Origin: Azospirillum sp. TSH58
Lineage (GTDB): Bacteria > Pseudomonadota > Alphaproteobacteria > Azospirillales > Azospirillaceae
Assembly: GCF_003119115.1 (NCBI RefSeq)
Contig: NZ_CP022366.1
Coordinates: 405,001-469,000, forward strand
Reading direction: 5' to 3'
Length of the DNA stretch: 64,000 nucleotides
The position numbers and the translations under genes are program-made. Shown in pieces: positions 17,810-25,025 of this stretch. A model generated the notes under the pieces. That model was not told where the DNA came from and searched no databases. It was given only the letters and a program-made list of their open reading frames with translations. Numbering within the stretch: position 1 is the stretch's first letter; every line of letters begins with the position of its first letter.

Positions 17810-18000
17810 CGGGCGTTCCCACCCGTCCTGTGAGATCCGCGAGGGGAAGCGTGGAAAAACGGAGGGACGGGCGTGCAAGGCGCTTGTGTTGGCGCGTTTG
17901 CGCCGCAATGATCCGCCCCCACCGAATCCCGGACGGTCGCGCGGCGCGCGCCGCAGCGGGGAAAACCATGGATTGAATCCGGCGGCCCGGTAAGCACACG

Positions 18001-19167
18001 ATGCGCAGAGCAGTCATGAAACCCCGTGCGGATTGGCGTCCGGGGCTCCGCAAATACCCCTTCGGCGTCCGCGCCATGAACGCCGGCGCCTTCTGGCGCG
18101 AGGATGTGCGGTACGAATTCTCCGCGCATCAGATCGACCTGATCGAGAGCGTCGCCGACGAGCTGCACACCATGCTGCGCGAGGCGCTGCGCGCGACGGT
18201 GGACGGGCGGGCGCTGGCCCGGCTGGGGGTCCGCGGCGGCGTGGCGCGGCTGCTGGAAGCCTCCTGGAACGACTATTGGGCCGCGGGCCGGCTGAACGAG
18301 CGGGCCGGCGCGCTGATCGGGCGGCTGACGCTGGCCTATGACGGGCGCGATTCGGTCAAGCTGCTGGCCTGCAACTACGACACGCCGGAGGGGCTGTTCG
18401 CCGCCTCGATCATCCAGCGCAACTGGCGCGAGGCCCTGATGGGCGACGCCAACCAGTTCAACGGCCTGCACGAAGGGCTGGTGGAGCGCTGGGAGGAGCT
18501 GGCGGCGGGCATGCCGGGCCGCGGCCTCGTCCATCTCGCCTGCGCCACCCCCGACCCGATGCGCGAGAGCGAGCTGGTCTATCTGGCCGCCACCGCGGCG
18601 GAGGCCGGAATCGCCACGCATCTACTGCCGCTGCAGAGCCTGGGCTGGGACGGCCAGCGCTTCATCGACGACGAGGGGCGGGCGGCCTCCTGGCTGGCGA
18701 AGATCTACCCCTGGCAGGGGCTGGCCGACGACGCCTTCCTGCAGAAGCTGCGGATGGGCGGCATGAGCATGCTGTCGCCGCTGTGGTGCTGGCCGATGTC
18801 GAACCATGGGCTGCTGGCGACGCTCTGGGCGCTCTACCCGCGCCATCCCAACCTGTGCCGCGCCGCGCTGGACCCCGAGGAGCTGGCCGGTTGCGACGCG
18901 GTGACGGAGCGCAGCCTGTTCGGGCTGGACGACGCGGCCCAGCGCATGACGGCGCACGGCCGGGCCATCTCGGACACCGGCGGCGCCGAGTATCCGGGAG
19001 GGCGGGTCTGGCTGGAAACCCCGCCGATCTTCGAGGAGGAGGGCGTCCACGCGCTCCTGCACTGCTGGATCATCGGGGACAAGTGCCTGGGCATGTCGGT
19101 CCGTGAATCGGCGGACCCGCGGGTCGGCTCCGACGCGGCGATGGTGCCGCACATCTTCCGCGGCTGA
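18001..19167 (+). CDS. Glutathionylspermidine synthase family protein (YgiC/YjfC-like ATP-grasp ligase)
   Basis: 388 residues, close to the E. coli YgiC length. The YgiC-type markers FWREDVRYEF, the mid-protein RDSVKLLACNYDTPEGLF, AKIYPW and the C-terminal ETPPIFEEEGVHALLHCWIIGDKCLGMSVRES are recognisable. The family corresponds to the synthetase half of glutathionylspermidine synthase/amidase and joins an amine to a peptide with ATP; YgiC itself has no settled substrate. ATG 18001 is used; ATG 18016 is an alternative, and neither has a strong ribosome site. No polyamine genes are adjacent. Confidence 0.8.
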   Translation: MRRAVMKPRADWRPGLRKYPFGVRAMNAGAFWREDVRYEFSAHQIDLIESVADELHTMLREALRATVDGRALARLGVRGGVARLLEASWNDYWAAGRLNERAGALIGRLTLAYDGRDSVKLLACNYDTPEGLFAASIIQRNWREALMGDANQFNGLHEGLVERWEELAAGMPGRGLVHLACATPDPMRESELVYLAATAAEAGIATHLLPLQSLGWDGQRFIDDEGRAASWLAKIYPWQGLADDAFLQKLRMGGMSMLSPLWCWPMSNHGLLATLWALYPRHPNLCRAALDPEELAGCDAVTERSLFGLDDAAQRMTAHGRAISDTGGAEYPGGRVWLETPPIFEEEGVHALLHCWIIGDKCLGMSVRESADPRVGSDAAMVPHIFRG

Positions 19168-19250
19168 CGCGCCTTCTCAAGGCGGAGTGCGCCCGCCCTG
19201 TCCCGATGGGGAGCCGGACGGGCGCCTCGGCGGCGATCAACCTGCGGACA

Positions 19251-19475
19251 TCAGCGGCCGCGGCCCGGCGCGAAGGGATTGGGCAACGGCGAGCCGAAGG
19301 CCGCCCGGCGGGCGTCCCGCCACGCGACGTCGTTGCCGACGCCGCTGTGGGTGGCCGACACCGACACCACCTGACTCTGGTGGCGCAGCCAGCCGCGCAG
19401 CTTCTCTTCGAACCGGTGGGCGTCCTGGATGTCCGCAACCTCCAGTTCCATCGTCATCTGCAGCTCGGTCTTCAT
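19251..19475 (-). CDS. Small hypothetical protein, 74 residues
   Basis: Not recognised. MKTELQMTMELEVADIQDAH... with amphipathic helix and mixed beta pattern, no signal peptide. The very strong ribosome site AGAGGAGGAAC before ATG 19475 argues for translation. It lies just downstream of the phaR terminator on the same strand, so it is transcribed separately or by read-through. Confidence 0.6.
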   Translation of the reverse strand: MKTELQMTMELEVADIQDAHRFEEKLRGWLRHQSQVVSVSATHSGVGNDVAWRDARRAAFGSPLPNPFAPGRGR

Positions 19476-19533
19476 GGCGTTCCTCCTCTGACCGTTCCGT
19501 TGAACAAACAGCCGGGCGCGCCACTGGTGCCGA

Positions 19534-19567
19534 AAAAACAGAAAAGGGCGGGGAACTTTCCCCGCCC
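19534..19567 (-). terminator. Terminator of phaR
   Basis: Stem GGGCGGGGA / TCCCCGCCC (19546-19554 with 19559-19567) followed on the minus strand by a T-rich tract through 19534. It is placed 55 bases past the phaR stop. Confidence 0.8.
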
Positions 19568-19622
19568 TGCGCTGCAACGCCGTGAATGCGATGGCCGTCG
19601 ATGCGATTGGCGGCGCCGCCGC

Positions 19623-20282
19623 TCACTTCCCTTCGGGCTTCGCCGGACGGGCCGGCTTGGCGATGCTGGCGATCTGCTTCTGCAGGTCGTCGATCTGCTT
19701 CTGCAGTTCCTCGTAGGTGTGGCCGACCGCCGCCGGACCCTTGGACGGAGCGGCGGACGGGCCGGGAGCAGCGGGGCGGGGCGGAATCGCCTGCTCGCCG
19801 GGCTGCCCGTCCTCGGCGCCGCCGAAGGGCGAGAACATGCGCATGGCCCGTTCGAACATCGCCATGTTCTGCTTGCCGACCTCCTCCAGCCGGCCGAAGG
19901 GGAACATGCCGCCCAGCGTGTTCTGGAAATAGTCGCGCATCTGCTCCTGGTTGCGCGAGAAGGACTGCATCGAATATTCGAGGTAGCGCGGCACCATCCA
20001 CTGCATGTTGTCGCCGTAGAATCCGATAAGCTGGCGCAGGAAGCTGATCGGCAGCAGGTTCTGGCCCTTGCTCTCCTCCTCCACGATGATCTGCGTCAGG
20101 ACGGAGCGGGTAATGTCCTCTCCGGTCTTCGCGTCATAGACCACAAAGTCGAGGCCGTCCTTGACCATCTGACAGAGATGGTCGAGCGTCACATAGCTGC
20201 TGGTCGCCGTGTTGTAGAGCCGCCGGTTGGCGTACTTCTTGATCGTGATCGTCGCGGACTTCTGGTCTTCCTTGTCGGCCAT
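19623..20282 (-). CDS. phaR: Polyhydroxyalkanoate synthesis repressor
   Basis: DNA- and PHB-binding repressor that senses the polymer and lifts repression of phasin and pha genes. 219 residues. The N-terminal PHB/PHA-accumulation regulator domain (about 12-75: ITIKKYANRRLYNTATSSYV, then VYDAKTGEDITRSVLTQII) is highly typical, followed by the second domain (FLRQLIGFYGDNMQWMVPRYLE) and a Pro/Ala linker with a C-terminal coiled coil (YEELQKQIDDLQKQIASI). Divergent from the phaE-like/phaC genes; two CTGC-type candidate operators lie in the shared intergenic region. Confidence 0.93.
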   Translation of the reverse strand: MADKEDQKSATITIKKYANRRLYNTATSSYVTLDHLCQMVKDGLDFVVYDAKTGEDITRSVLTQIIVEEESKGQNLLPISFLRQLIGFYGDNMQWMVPRYLEYSMQSFSRNQEQMRDYFQNTLGGMFPFGRLEEVGKQNMAMFERAMRMFSPFGGAEDGQPGEQAIPPRPAAPGPSAAPSKGPAAVGHTYEELQKQIDDLQKQIASIAKPARPAKPEGK

Positions 20283-20363
20283 CGCTGTTTCTTTCAAGAA
20301 GGGTCGTGCGGCGGGAATGTTCCAGATATAAGGACTACTCGAAGGAATGCACCCTGTCCAGTG

Positions 20364-20388
20364 CTGTGCCGCAGCGCTGCGACCGCAG
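20364..20388. promoter_or_regulatory. Candidate PhaR operator
   Basis: CTGCGACCGCAG (20377-20388) fits the CTGC-N4-GCAG pattern, preceded by the imperfect CTGTGCCGCAG (20364-20374). PhaR of other alphaproteobacteria binds TGC-rich inverted repeats. The sites lie between phaR and the divergent phaE-like gene. Confidence 0.45.
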
Positions 20389-20447
20389 GTGGATATCCTC
20401 CCGATAATTCAGGATTTGCGACATTTTCGATCGGTCCTTCGCGGCTC

Positions 20448-20477
20448 TGGTCAAGCGCACCGCCTCCCTCATATACT
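20448..20477 (+). promoter_or_regulatory. Promoter of the phaE-like/phaC transcript
   Basis: TGGTCA (20448-20453), 18-base spacer, TATACT (20472-20477). The ATG of the phaE-like gene lies only seven bases after the -10, so the transcript would be leaderless. Confidence 0.5.
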
Positions 20478-20484
20478 CCCGGCC

Positions 20485-21027
20485 ATGGCCGAATCGTCCG
20501 AATCCGACAGCCCGTCCCTGGAAACGCTCGCGCAACGGTACCTCGACCTGTGGCAGGAACAATGGGCGGCCTGCGCCGCCGATCCCGAGATGGCCGATGC
20601 CGCCGCCCGCCTGTTCCAGATGATGGCGCAGGGCGCCGCGGCGATGGCGCCCTTCGTCCTGGGGCCGGGCGGCTTCGCCTACGCCAGCCCGCCGGGCACC
20701 GGCTGGAATCCGATGCCGGCCCCCTTCCAGGCGGCCCCGTCCCAGCCATCCTCTCAAGGGCCATCCTCCCAAGGGCCGTCCTTCCAAGGAGAGCCGCGTG
20801 ACCGGGGACAACGCCACGATCCCCCCGCGCCCCACCCCGCGGCTGGGGCCCCGGCCCCTGGCGCTGCATCTGGCGACGGTGGCGGCGACACTGCTCAGCT
20901 CCTCCGCCGGATTGCCGCACTTGAGGAACGGCTCGCTGCCATGGAAGCCGCATCTGCGGGAGCGGGCGGAGGACCTGCGCCGGCGGATCGCCGCGGCCGA
21001 CGCGGACGCGTTCGCCCAGGCGGTTGA
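20485..21027 (+). CDS. PhaE-like small acidic/coiled-coil protein upstream of phaC
   Basis: 180 residues. The N-terminal part (about 1-60: LETLAQRYLDLWQEQWAACAADPEMADAAAR) is helical, Trp-rich and phasin/PhaE-like. It is followed by a hydrophobic Gly/Pro stretch, a Ser/Gln/Gly/Pro linker with repeats (QPSSQGPSSQGPSFQGE), and a C-terminal coiled coil (LLRRIAALEERLAAMEAAS) of the kind that ends PhaE subunits of class III PHB synthases. No ribosome site precedes ATG 20485. The last 230 bases overlap the phaC-like gene in another frame. I infer a partner of the synthase; identity is not certain because PhaE proteins are poorly conserved. Confidence 0.5.
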   Translation: MAESSESDSPSLETLAQRYLDLWQEQWAACAADPEMADAAARLFQMMAQGAAAMAPFVLGPGGFAYASPPGTGWNPMPAPFQAAPSQPSSQGPSSQGPSFQGEPRDRGQRHDPPAPHPAAGAPAPGAASGDGGGDTAQLLRRIAALEERLAAMEAASAGAGGGPAPADRRGRRGRVRPGG

Positions 21028-22045
21028 CCGGGAGGTCCGCCGCCAGCTCTCCCTCGCCTTGACGGGGATCGAGCGCTACCGCCGCCACCCCTACCGCCGC
21101 GATCTGCCCGACCCGCCGGTGCTGTGGACGGAAGGGGCGTCCCGCCTGCTCGACTACGGCGCCCTCGGCCCGGCGACCGGCACGCCTGTGCTGTTCGTGC
21201 CGTCGCTGGTCAACCGCCATTACATCCTCGACCTGTCGGCGCGCAAAAGCCTGATGCGCTGGCTGGCCGCGCAGGGCTTGCGCCCTTTCCTGATCGACTG
21301 GGGCACGCCCGGCCCGCGGGAGCGGCGCTACAGCCTGACCGACTACATCGCCGGGCGGCTGGAGCGGGCCCTGGCCGCGGTGGTGGAGGCGGTGGGCCGT
21401 CCGGTTCCGGTGGTCGGCTACTGCATGGGCGGGCTGCTCGCCACCGCGCTGGCGCAGCGCCGCCCCAAGGAGGTCGCGGCGCTCGGCCTGCTCGCCACCC
21501 CCTGGGACTTCCACGCCGAGGACGCGGCCATGGCCCGCCGCGCCGCCACCTTCTTCCAGCCTTTCGGCCCGCTGCTCGACGCCTGGGGGGAGTTGCCGGT
21601 GGACGTGCTGCAGGGGCTGTTCGCCCAGCTCGACCCGCTGCTGGCGCTGAAGAAATTCTCGCAGTTCGCCCGCATGGAGCCGGACAGCCGCGCCGCGCTC
21701 GCCTTCGTGTCGTTGGAGGACTGGCTGAACGACGGGGTGCCGCTGGTCGCCGGGGTGGCCCGCGACACGCTGGCCGGCTGGTACGGCCGCAACGACACGG
21801 CGCGCGGCGAATGGCTGGTCGCCGGCCTGCCGGTGGAGCCGGCGCGGCTGCGGATGCCGGTCCTGGCGCTGATCCCGGAGCGCGACCGCATCGTTCCGCC
21901 GTCCTCCGCCGTGGCCTTGGCAAGATCAATCGGCAGCGCGCAAATGATCAGGCCGCCGCTCGGTCATATTGGCATGGTGGTCAGCGCCGGTGCCGAAACA
22001 GGCGTTTGGCGACCCCTGGCCGAATGGCTTAGTGCGGCAGGATAA
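20798..22045 (+). CDS. PhaC-like poly(3-hydroxyalkanoate) synthase, alpha/beta hydrolase fold
   Basis: 415 residues, between class III PhaC (about 355) and class I (about 590). Polymerises hydroxyacyl-CoA into PHB. The lipase-box-like GYCMGG places the catalytic cysteine at 209, and the rest of the triad fits PERDRIVPP (Asp) and PLGHIGM (His). PSLVNRHYILDLS and PFLIDWGTPGPRER are PhaC-type strands. The start is a GTG at 20798, five bases after a strong AAGGAG, inside the upstream PhaE-like frame. Together with phaA and phaB downstream it forms the PHB pathway. A hydrolase or depolymerase role is a less likely alternative because the nucleophile is Cys, not Ser. Confidence 0.8.
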   Translation: MTGDNATIPPRPTPRLGPRPLALHLATVAATLLSSSAGLPHLRNGSLPWKPHLRERAEDLRRRIAAADADAFAQAVDREVRRQLSLALTGIERYRRHPYRRDLPDPPVLWTEGASRLLDYGALGPATGTPVLFVPSLVNRHYILDLSARKSLMRWLAAQGLRPFLIDWGTPGPRERRYSLTDYIAGRLERALAAVVEAVGRPVPVVGYCMGGLLATALAQRRPKEVAALGLLATPWDFHAEDAAMARRAATFFQPFGPLLDAWGELPVDVLQGLFAQLDPLLALKKFSQFARMEPDSRAALAFVSLEDWLNDGVPLVAGVARDTLAGWYGRNDTARGEWLVAGLPVEPARLRMPVLALIPERDRIVPPSSAVALARSIGSAQMIRPPLGHIGMVVSAGAETGVWRPLAEWLSAAG

Positions 22046-22064
22046 CCGCAGCCAGTCAGGTGTC

Positions 22065-22093
22065 TTGCATTGCGGGAAATCCGCGCATAAGGT
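22065..22093 (+). promoter_or_regulatory. Candidate promoter of phaA
   Basis: TTGCAT (22065-22070), 17-base spacer, TAAGGT (22088-22093), in the 112-base gap between the phaC-like gene and phaA. Confidence 0.4.
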
Positions 22094-22157
22094 TTTTCCC
22101 ACTCCGTGCGGCCCACTGACACGATAATAAAACTGACAAAATCTGAGGAGCGTCAAC

Positions 22158-23333
22158 ATGACCGAGGTTGTGATCGCCAGCGCAGCGCGTACTCCCATCG
22201 GAAGCTTCAACGGGGCGCTCAGCACCGTGCCGGCTCATTACCTGGGTGAGATCGCCATCCGCGAGGCGCTGAGCCGCGCCAAGACCGACGCCGCGGAGGT
22301 GACCGAGGTCATCCTGGGCCAGATCCTGACCGCCGGTCAGGGCCAGAACCCGGCCCGCCAGGCCGCCGTCAACGCCGGCATCCCGGCCTCCGCCACCGCC
22401 TTCGGCATCAACCAGCTCTGCGGTTCGGGCCTGCGCTCGGTGGCGCTCGGCTATCAGGCGATCCGCAACGGCGACGCCGAGGTCATGGTCGTCGGCGGCC
22501 AGGAGAGCATGAGCCAGGCCCCGCACGTCATGCATCTGCGCAACGGCGTGAAGATGGGCGCCGCCGAGATGCTCGACACCATGCTGAAGGACGGCCTGAT
22601 GGACGCCTTCAAGGGCTACCACATGGGCACGACGGCCGAGAACGTCGCCCAGAAGTGGCAGCTGACCCGCGAGGAGCAGGACATCTTCGCCGCCGCCTCG
22701 CAGCAGAAGGCCGAGGCCGCCCAGAAGTCCGGCCGCTTCAAGGACGAGATCATCCCGGTCACCATCAAGGGCCGCAAGGGCGACATCATCGTCGCCGACG
22801 ACGAGTATCCGAAGCACGGCACCACCGCGGAATCGCTGGCCAAGCTGCGCCCGGCCTTCTCCAAGGAGGGCACGGTGACCGCGGGCAACGCGTCGGGCAT
22901 CAACGACGGCGCCGCCGCGCTCGTCCTGATGACCGCCGAGAACGCGGCCAAGCGCGGCCTCACCCCGCTGGCCCGCATCGTCTCCTGGGCGACCGCCGGC
23001 GTCGATCCGGCGATCATGGGCACCGGCCCGATCCCGGCCTCCCGCCTCGCGCTGGAGAAGGCCGGCTGGAAGCACGAGGACCTGGACCTGATCGAGGCGA
23101 ACGAGGCCTTCGCCGCGCAGGCCCTGGCCGTCAACAAGGACCTTGGCTGGGACGCCTCCAAGGTCAACGTCAACGGCGGCGCCATCGCGCTCGGCCACCC
23201 GGTCGGCGCTTCCGGCGCCCGCGTCCTGACCACCCTGCTCTATGAGATGCAGAAGCGCGACGCCAAGAAGGGCCTCGCCACCTTGTGCATCGGCGGCGGC
23301 ATGGGCATCGCCCTCACCGTCGAGCGGGGCTGA
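22158..23333 (+). CDS. phaA: Acetyl-CoA acetyltransferase (beta-ketothiolase)
   Basis: Condenses two acetyl-CoA to acetoacetyl-CoA, the first step of PHB synthesis. 391 residues, the standard thiolase length. The acylated cysteine is Cys88 in NQLCGSGLRSV, the general bases are His347 (GHPVGASGAR) and Cys377 (TLCIGGGMG). ATG 22158 follows TGAGGAGCGTCAAC. Followed by phaB after a hairpin-bearing 98-base gap. Confidence 0.95.
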   Translation: MTEVVIASAARTPIGSFNGALSTVPAHYLGEIAIREALSRAKTDAAEVTEVILGQILTAGQGQNPARQAAVNAGIPASATAFGINQLCGSGLRSVALGYQAIRNGDAEVMVVGGQESMSQAPHVMHLRNGVKMGAAEMLDTMLKDGLMDAFKGYHMGTTAENVAQKWQLTREEQDIFAAASQQKAEAAQKSGRFKDEIIPVTIKGRKGDIIVADDEYPKHGTTAESLAKLRPAFSKEGTVTAGNASGINDGAAALVLMTAENAAKRGLTPLARIVSWATAGVDPAIMGTGPIPASRLALEKAGWKHEDLDLIEANEAFAAQALAVNKDLGWDASKVNVNGGAIALGHPVGASGARVLTTLLYEMQKRDAKKGLATLCIGGGMGIALTVERG

Positions 23334-23340
23334 TGAAAAG

Positions 23341-23372
23341 CGGGCCGTTCCCTCCGGGGTGCGGCCCGTTTC
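23341..23372 (+). terminator. Hairpin between phaA and phaB
   Basis: CGGGCCG / CGGCCCG with a 14-base loop followed by TTTC, seven bases after the phaA stop. It is a weak terminator or attenuator that could lower phaB relative to phaA. Confidence 0.45.
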
Positions 23373-23431
23373 GTATGTGCGCTTACAGAAACCGATAAAG
23401 AATCCAACATCAAGCTTTGGGGGAGGAGCCA

Positions 23432-24154
23432 ATGGCTCGAGTTGCAATCGTCACGGGCGGAACGCGCGGTATCGGCGAAGCCATCTCCGTCGCGTTGAAG
23501 GACGCCGGCTATGTCGTCGCCGCCAACTACGCCGGCAATGATGAGAAGGCGAAGGAATTCTCGGCCCGCACGGGCATCGCGGTCTACAAGTTCGACGTGT
23601 CGGACTTCGACGCCGTGAAGGACGGCATCGCGAAGATCACCGCCGAACTCGGGCCGGTGGACGTGGTGGTCAACAACGCGGGCATCACCCGCGACGGCGT
23701 GATCCACCGCATGACCCCGCAGCAGTGGAACGACGTCATCGCGACGAACCTGACCTCCTGCTTCAACCTGTGCCGCAACGTCATCGACGGCATGCGCGAG
23801 CGCGGCTTCGGCCGCATCGTCAACATCGGCTCGGTCAACGGCCAGGCCGGCCAGTACGGCCAAGTGAACTACGCCGCCGCCAAGTCGGGCATCCACGGCT
23901 TCACCAAGGCGCTGGCCCAGGAGGGTGCGGCCAAGGGCGTCACCGTCAACGCCATCGCGCCGGGCTACATCGACACCGACATGGTGCGCGCGGTGCCGCC
24001 CAACGTGCTGGAGAAGATCGTCGCCCGCATCCCGGTCGGCCGTCTCGGCAAGGCCGAGGAGATCGCCCGCGGCGTGCTGTTCCTGGTCGGCGACGACGCC
24101 GGCTTCATCACCGGCTCGACCCTGTCGATCAACGGCGGTCAGCACATGTACTGA
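23432..24154 (+). CDS. phaB: Acetoacetyl-CoA reductase
   Basis: NADPH-dependent reduction of acetoacetyl-CoA to (R)-3-hydroxybutyryl-CoA. 240-residue short-chain dehydrogenase: TGGTRGIGEAISVALK, NNAGITRD, catalytic Ser in NIGSVNGQ, YAAAKSG, and C-terminal GSTLSINGGQHMY, all matching PhaB. ATG 23432 follows GGGAGGAGCC. Confidence 0.95.
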   Translation: MARVAIVTGGTRGIGEAISVALKDAGYVVAANYAGNDEKAKEFSARTGIAVYKFDVSDFDAVKDGIAKITAELGPVDVVVNNAGITRDGVIHRMTPQQWNDVIATNLTSCFNLCRNVIDGMRERGFGRIVNIGSVNGQAGQYGQVNYAAAKSGIHGFTKALAQEGAAKGVTVNAIAPGYIDTDMVRAVPPNVLEKIVARIPVGRLGKAEEIARGVLFLVGDDAGFITGSTLSINGGQHMY

Positions 24155-24213
24155 TCCGCTGTTGCGGTGACTCCCGGGTCTGCGGACCCGTTTGAAGCGA
24201 CACGAAGCCTTCG

Positions 24214-24248
24214 CCCCTCTCCCGCACCCGCGGGGGAGGGGTTTTTCT
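24214..24248 (+). terminator. Terminator of the pha genes
   Basis: Stem CCCCTC-CCCGC / GCGGG-GAGGGG (24214-24241) followed by TTTTTCTTT. A second strong stem (GAAACCCCC / GGGGGTTTC, 24294-24321) follows; its T-rich side faces the minus strand and may end transcripts arriving from the right. Confidence 0.85.
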
Positions 24249-24400
24249 TTAGATCGCAGAGGAAACGAGGTGCACGCCGGGAACCGAAAAAGCGAAACCC
24301 CCGCGCGGGGGCGGGGGTTTCAGCGGCTGTGCCAGGACATCCGCAATGGTTGAGCCGTCTCAACGGCAATGTTCAGAAATGTGTGGCCGAACAGGTCGGC

Positions 24401-24565
24401 TTCCTCAAGTAAGCGCAGGTGGACTCATGACGATCACACCCTCCTGGCTACGGGAACATTTGCTGTGATGAGAAGCTGGCTTTTGGGCCAACTTGATGCG
24501 GTGCCCACCGCGTCTTCACCTCAACCAGTGTTGCTCTGAGAGATAGCCTGCTCTTCCTTGCGGGG
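24401..24565 (+). ncRNA. Candidate structured small RNA, possibly 6S-like
   Basis: In a 465-base gene-free region between phaB and the small membrane-protein gene. The two ends pair over about 20 bases with few breaks: AAGCGCAGGT (24411-24420) with GCCTGCTCTT (24546-24555), and outside it CAAG with CTTG. An apical hairpin GCGGT / ACCGC lies near 24498-24511 and an ATCACA / TGTGAT pair lies inside. The 165-base rod shape and stretches such as TTCACCT...AACCA and AGCCTGC recall 6S RNA, but I cannot align it, and the strand is a guess. The closing stem itself is seen directly. Confidence 0.4.
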
Positions 24566-24619
24566 GTTGTCAATAGCCGAACTGTGGTCCCGTTACAGCT
24601 TGATGACGGGTTTCCGACG

Positions 24620-25021
24620 TCACTTGAACTGGAAGCCGACCGGGCGTTTGTCGTCCAGCGAGACCACCGCGCAGCCGCCCAGCGCCGGGCCGACCGACAG
24701 CTCGCCGTAGGCGGTGACCGCCCCTTCCTCCTTGAGGCGCCCGACGAAGCCGTCGCCGTCGCTGCGGGCGACCCAGGCGAAGGGGATCCAGGTCTGGCGC
24801 ACCGGCTGGCCGCCGGCGCGGACCACCGCGGTGAAGGCCTCGGCGGTCGGGGTCCCCGGCGGGAAGACGGCGAGCACCGTGCCGCCGTCCTCCTCGTTGA
24901 GCGCCGCCTGATTCAGCGCCACCCCCGTCACCACCGCCCAGACGGCCAGCGCCAGCGCGCCGAGCGCCAGCGCGAAGCCGTGGCCGAAGCCGGGGGAGGA
25001 GGCGGGCGCCGGTCCGGTCAT
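24620..25021 (-). CDS. Small membrane-anchored hypothetical protein, 133 residues
   Basis: One strong membrane segment (about residues 14-38, FALALGALALAVWAVVTGVAL) followed by a soluble domain of about 90 residues with mixed alpha/beta pattern and no recognised motif. Its ATG lies five bases after the end of the MFS gene, so the two are co-translated. It is likely an accessory to that transporter or an unrelated passenger; no function is assigned. Confidence 0.65.
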   Translation of the reverse strand: MTGPAPASSPGFGHGFALALGALALAVWAVVTGVALNQAALNEEDGGTVLAVFPPGTPTAEAFTAVVRAGGQPVRQTWIPFAWVARSDGDGFVGRLKEEGAVTAYGELSVGPALGGCAVVSLDDKRPVGFQFK

Positions 25022-25025
25022 CGCC

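Noticed and set aside
24294..24321. Strong hairpin as a second terminator for phaB
   Set aside because: Its T-rich side is on the minus strand and the true phaB terminator is at 24214-24248; kept only as a remark.
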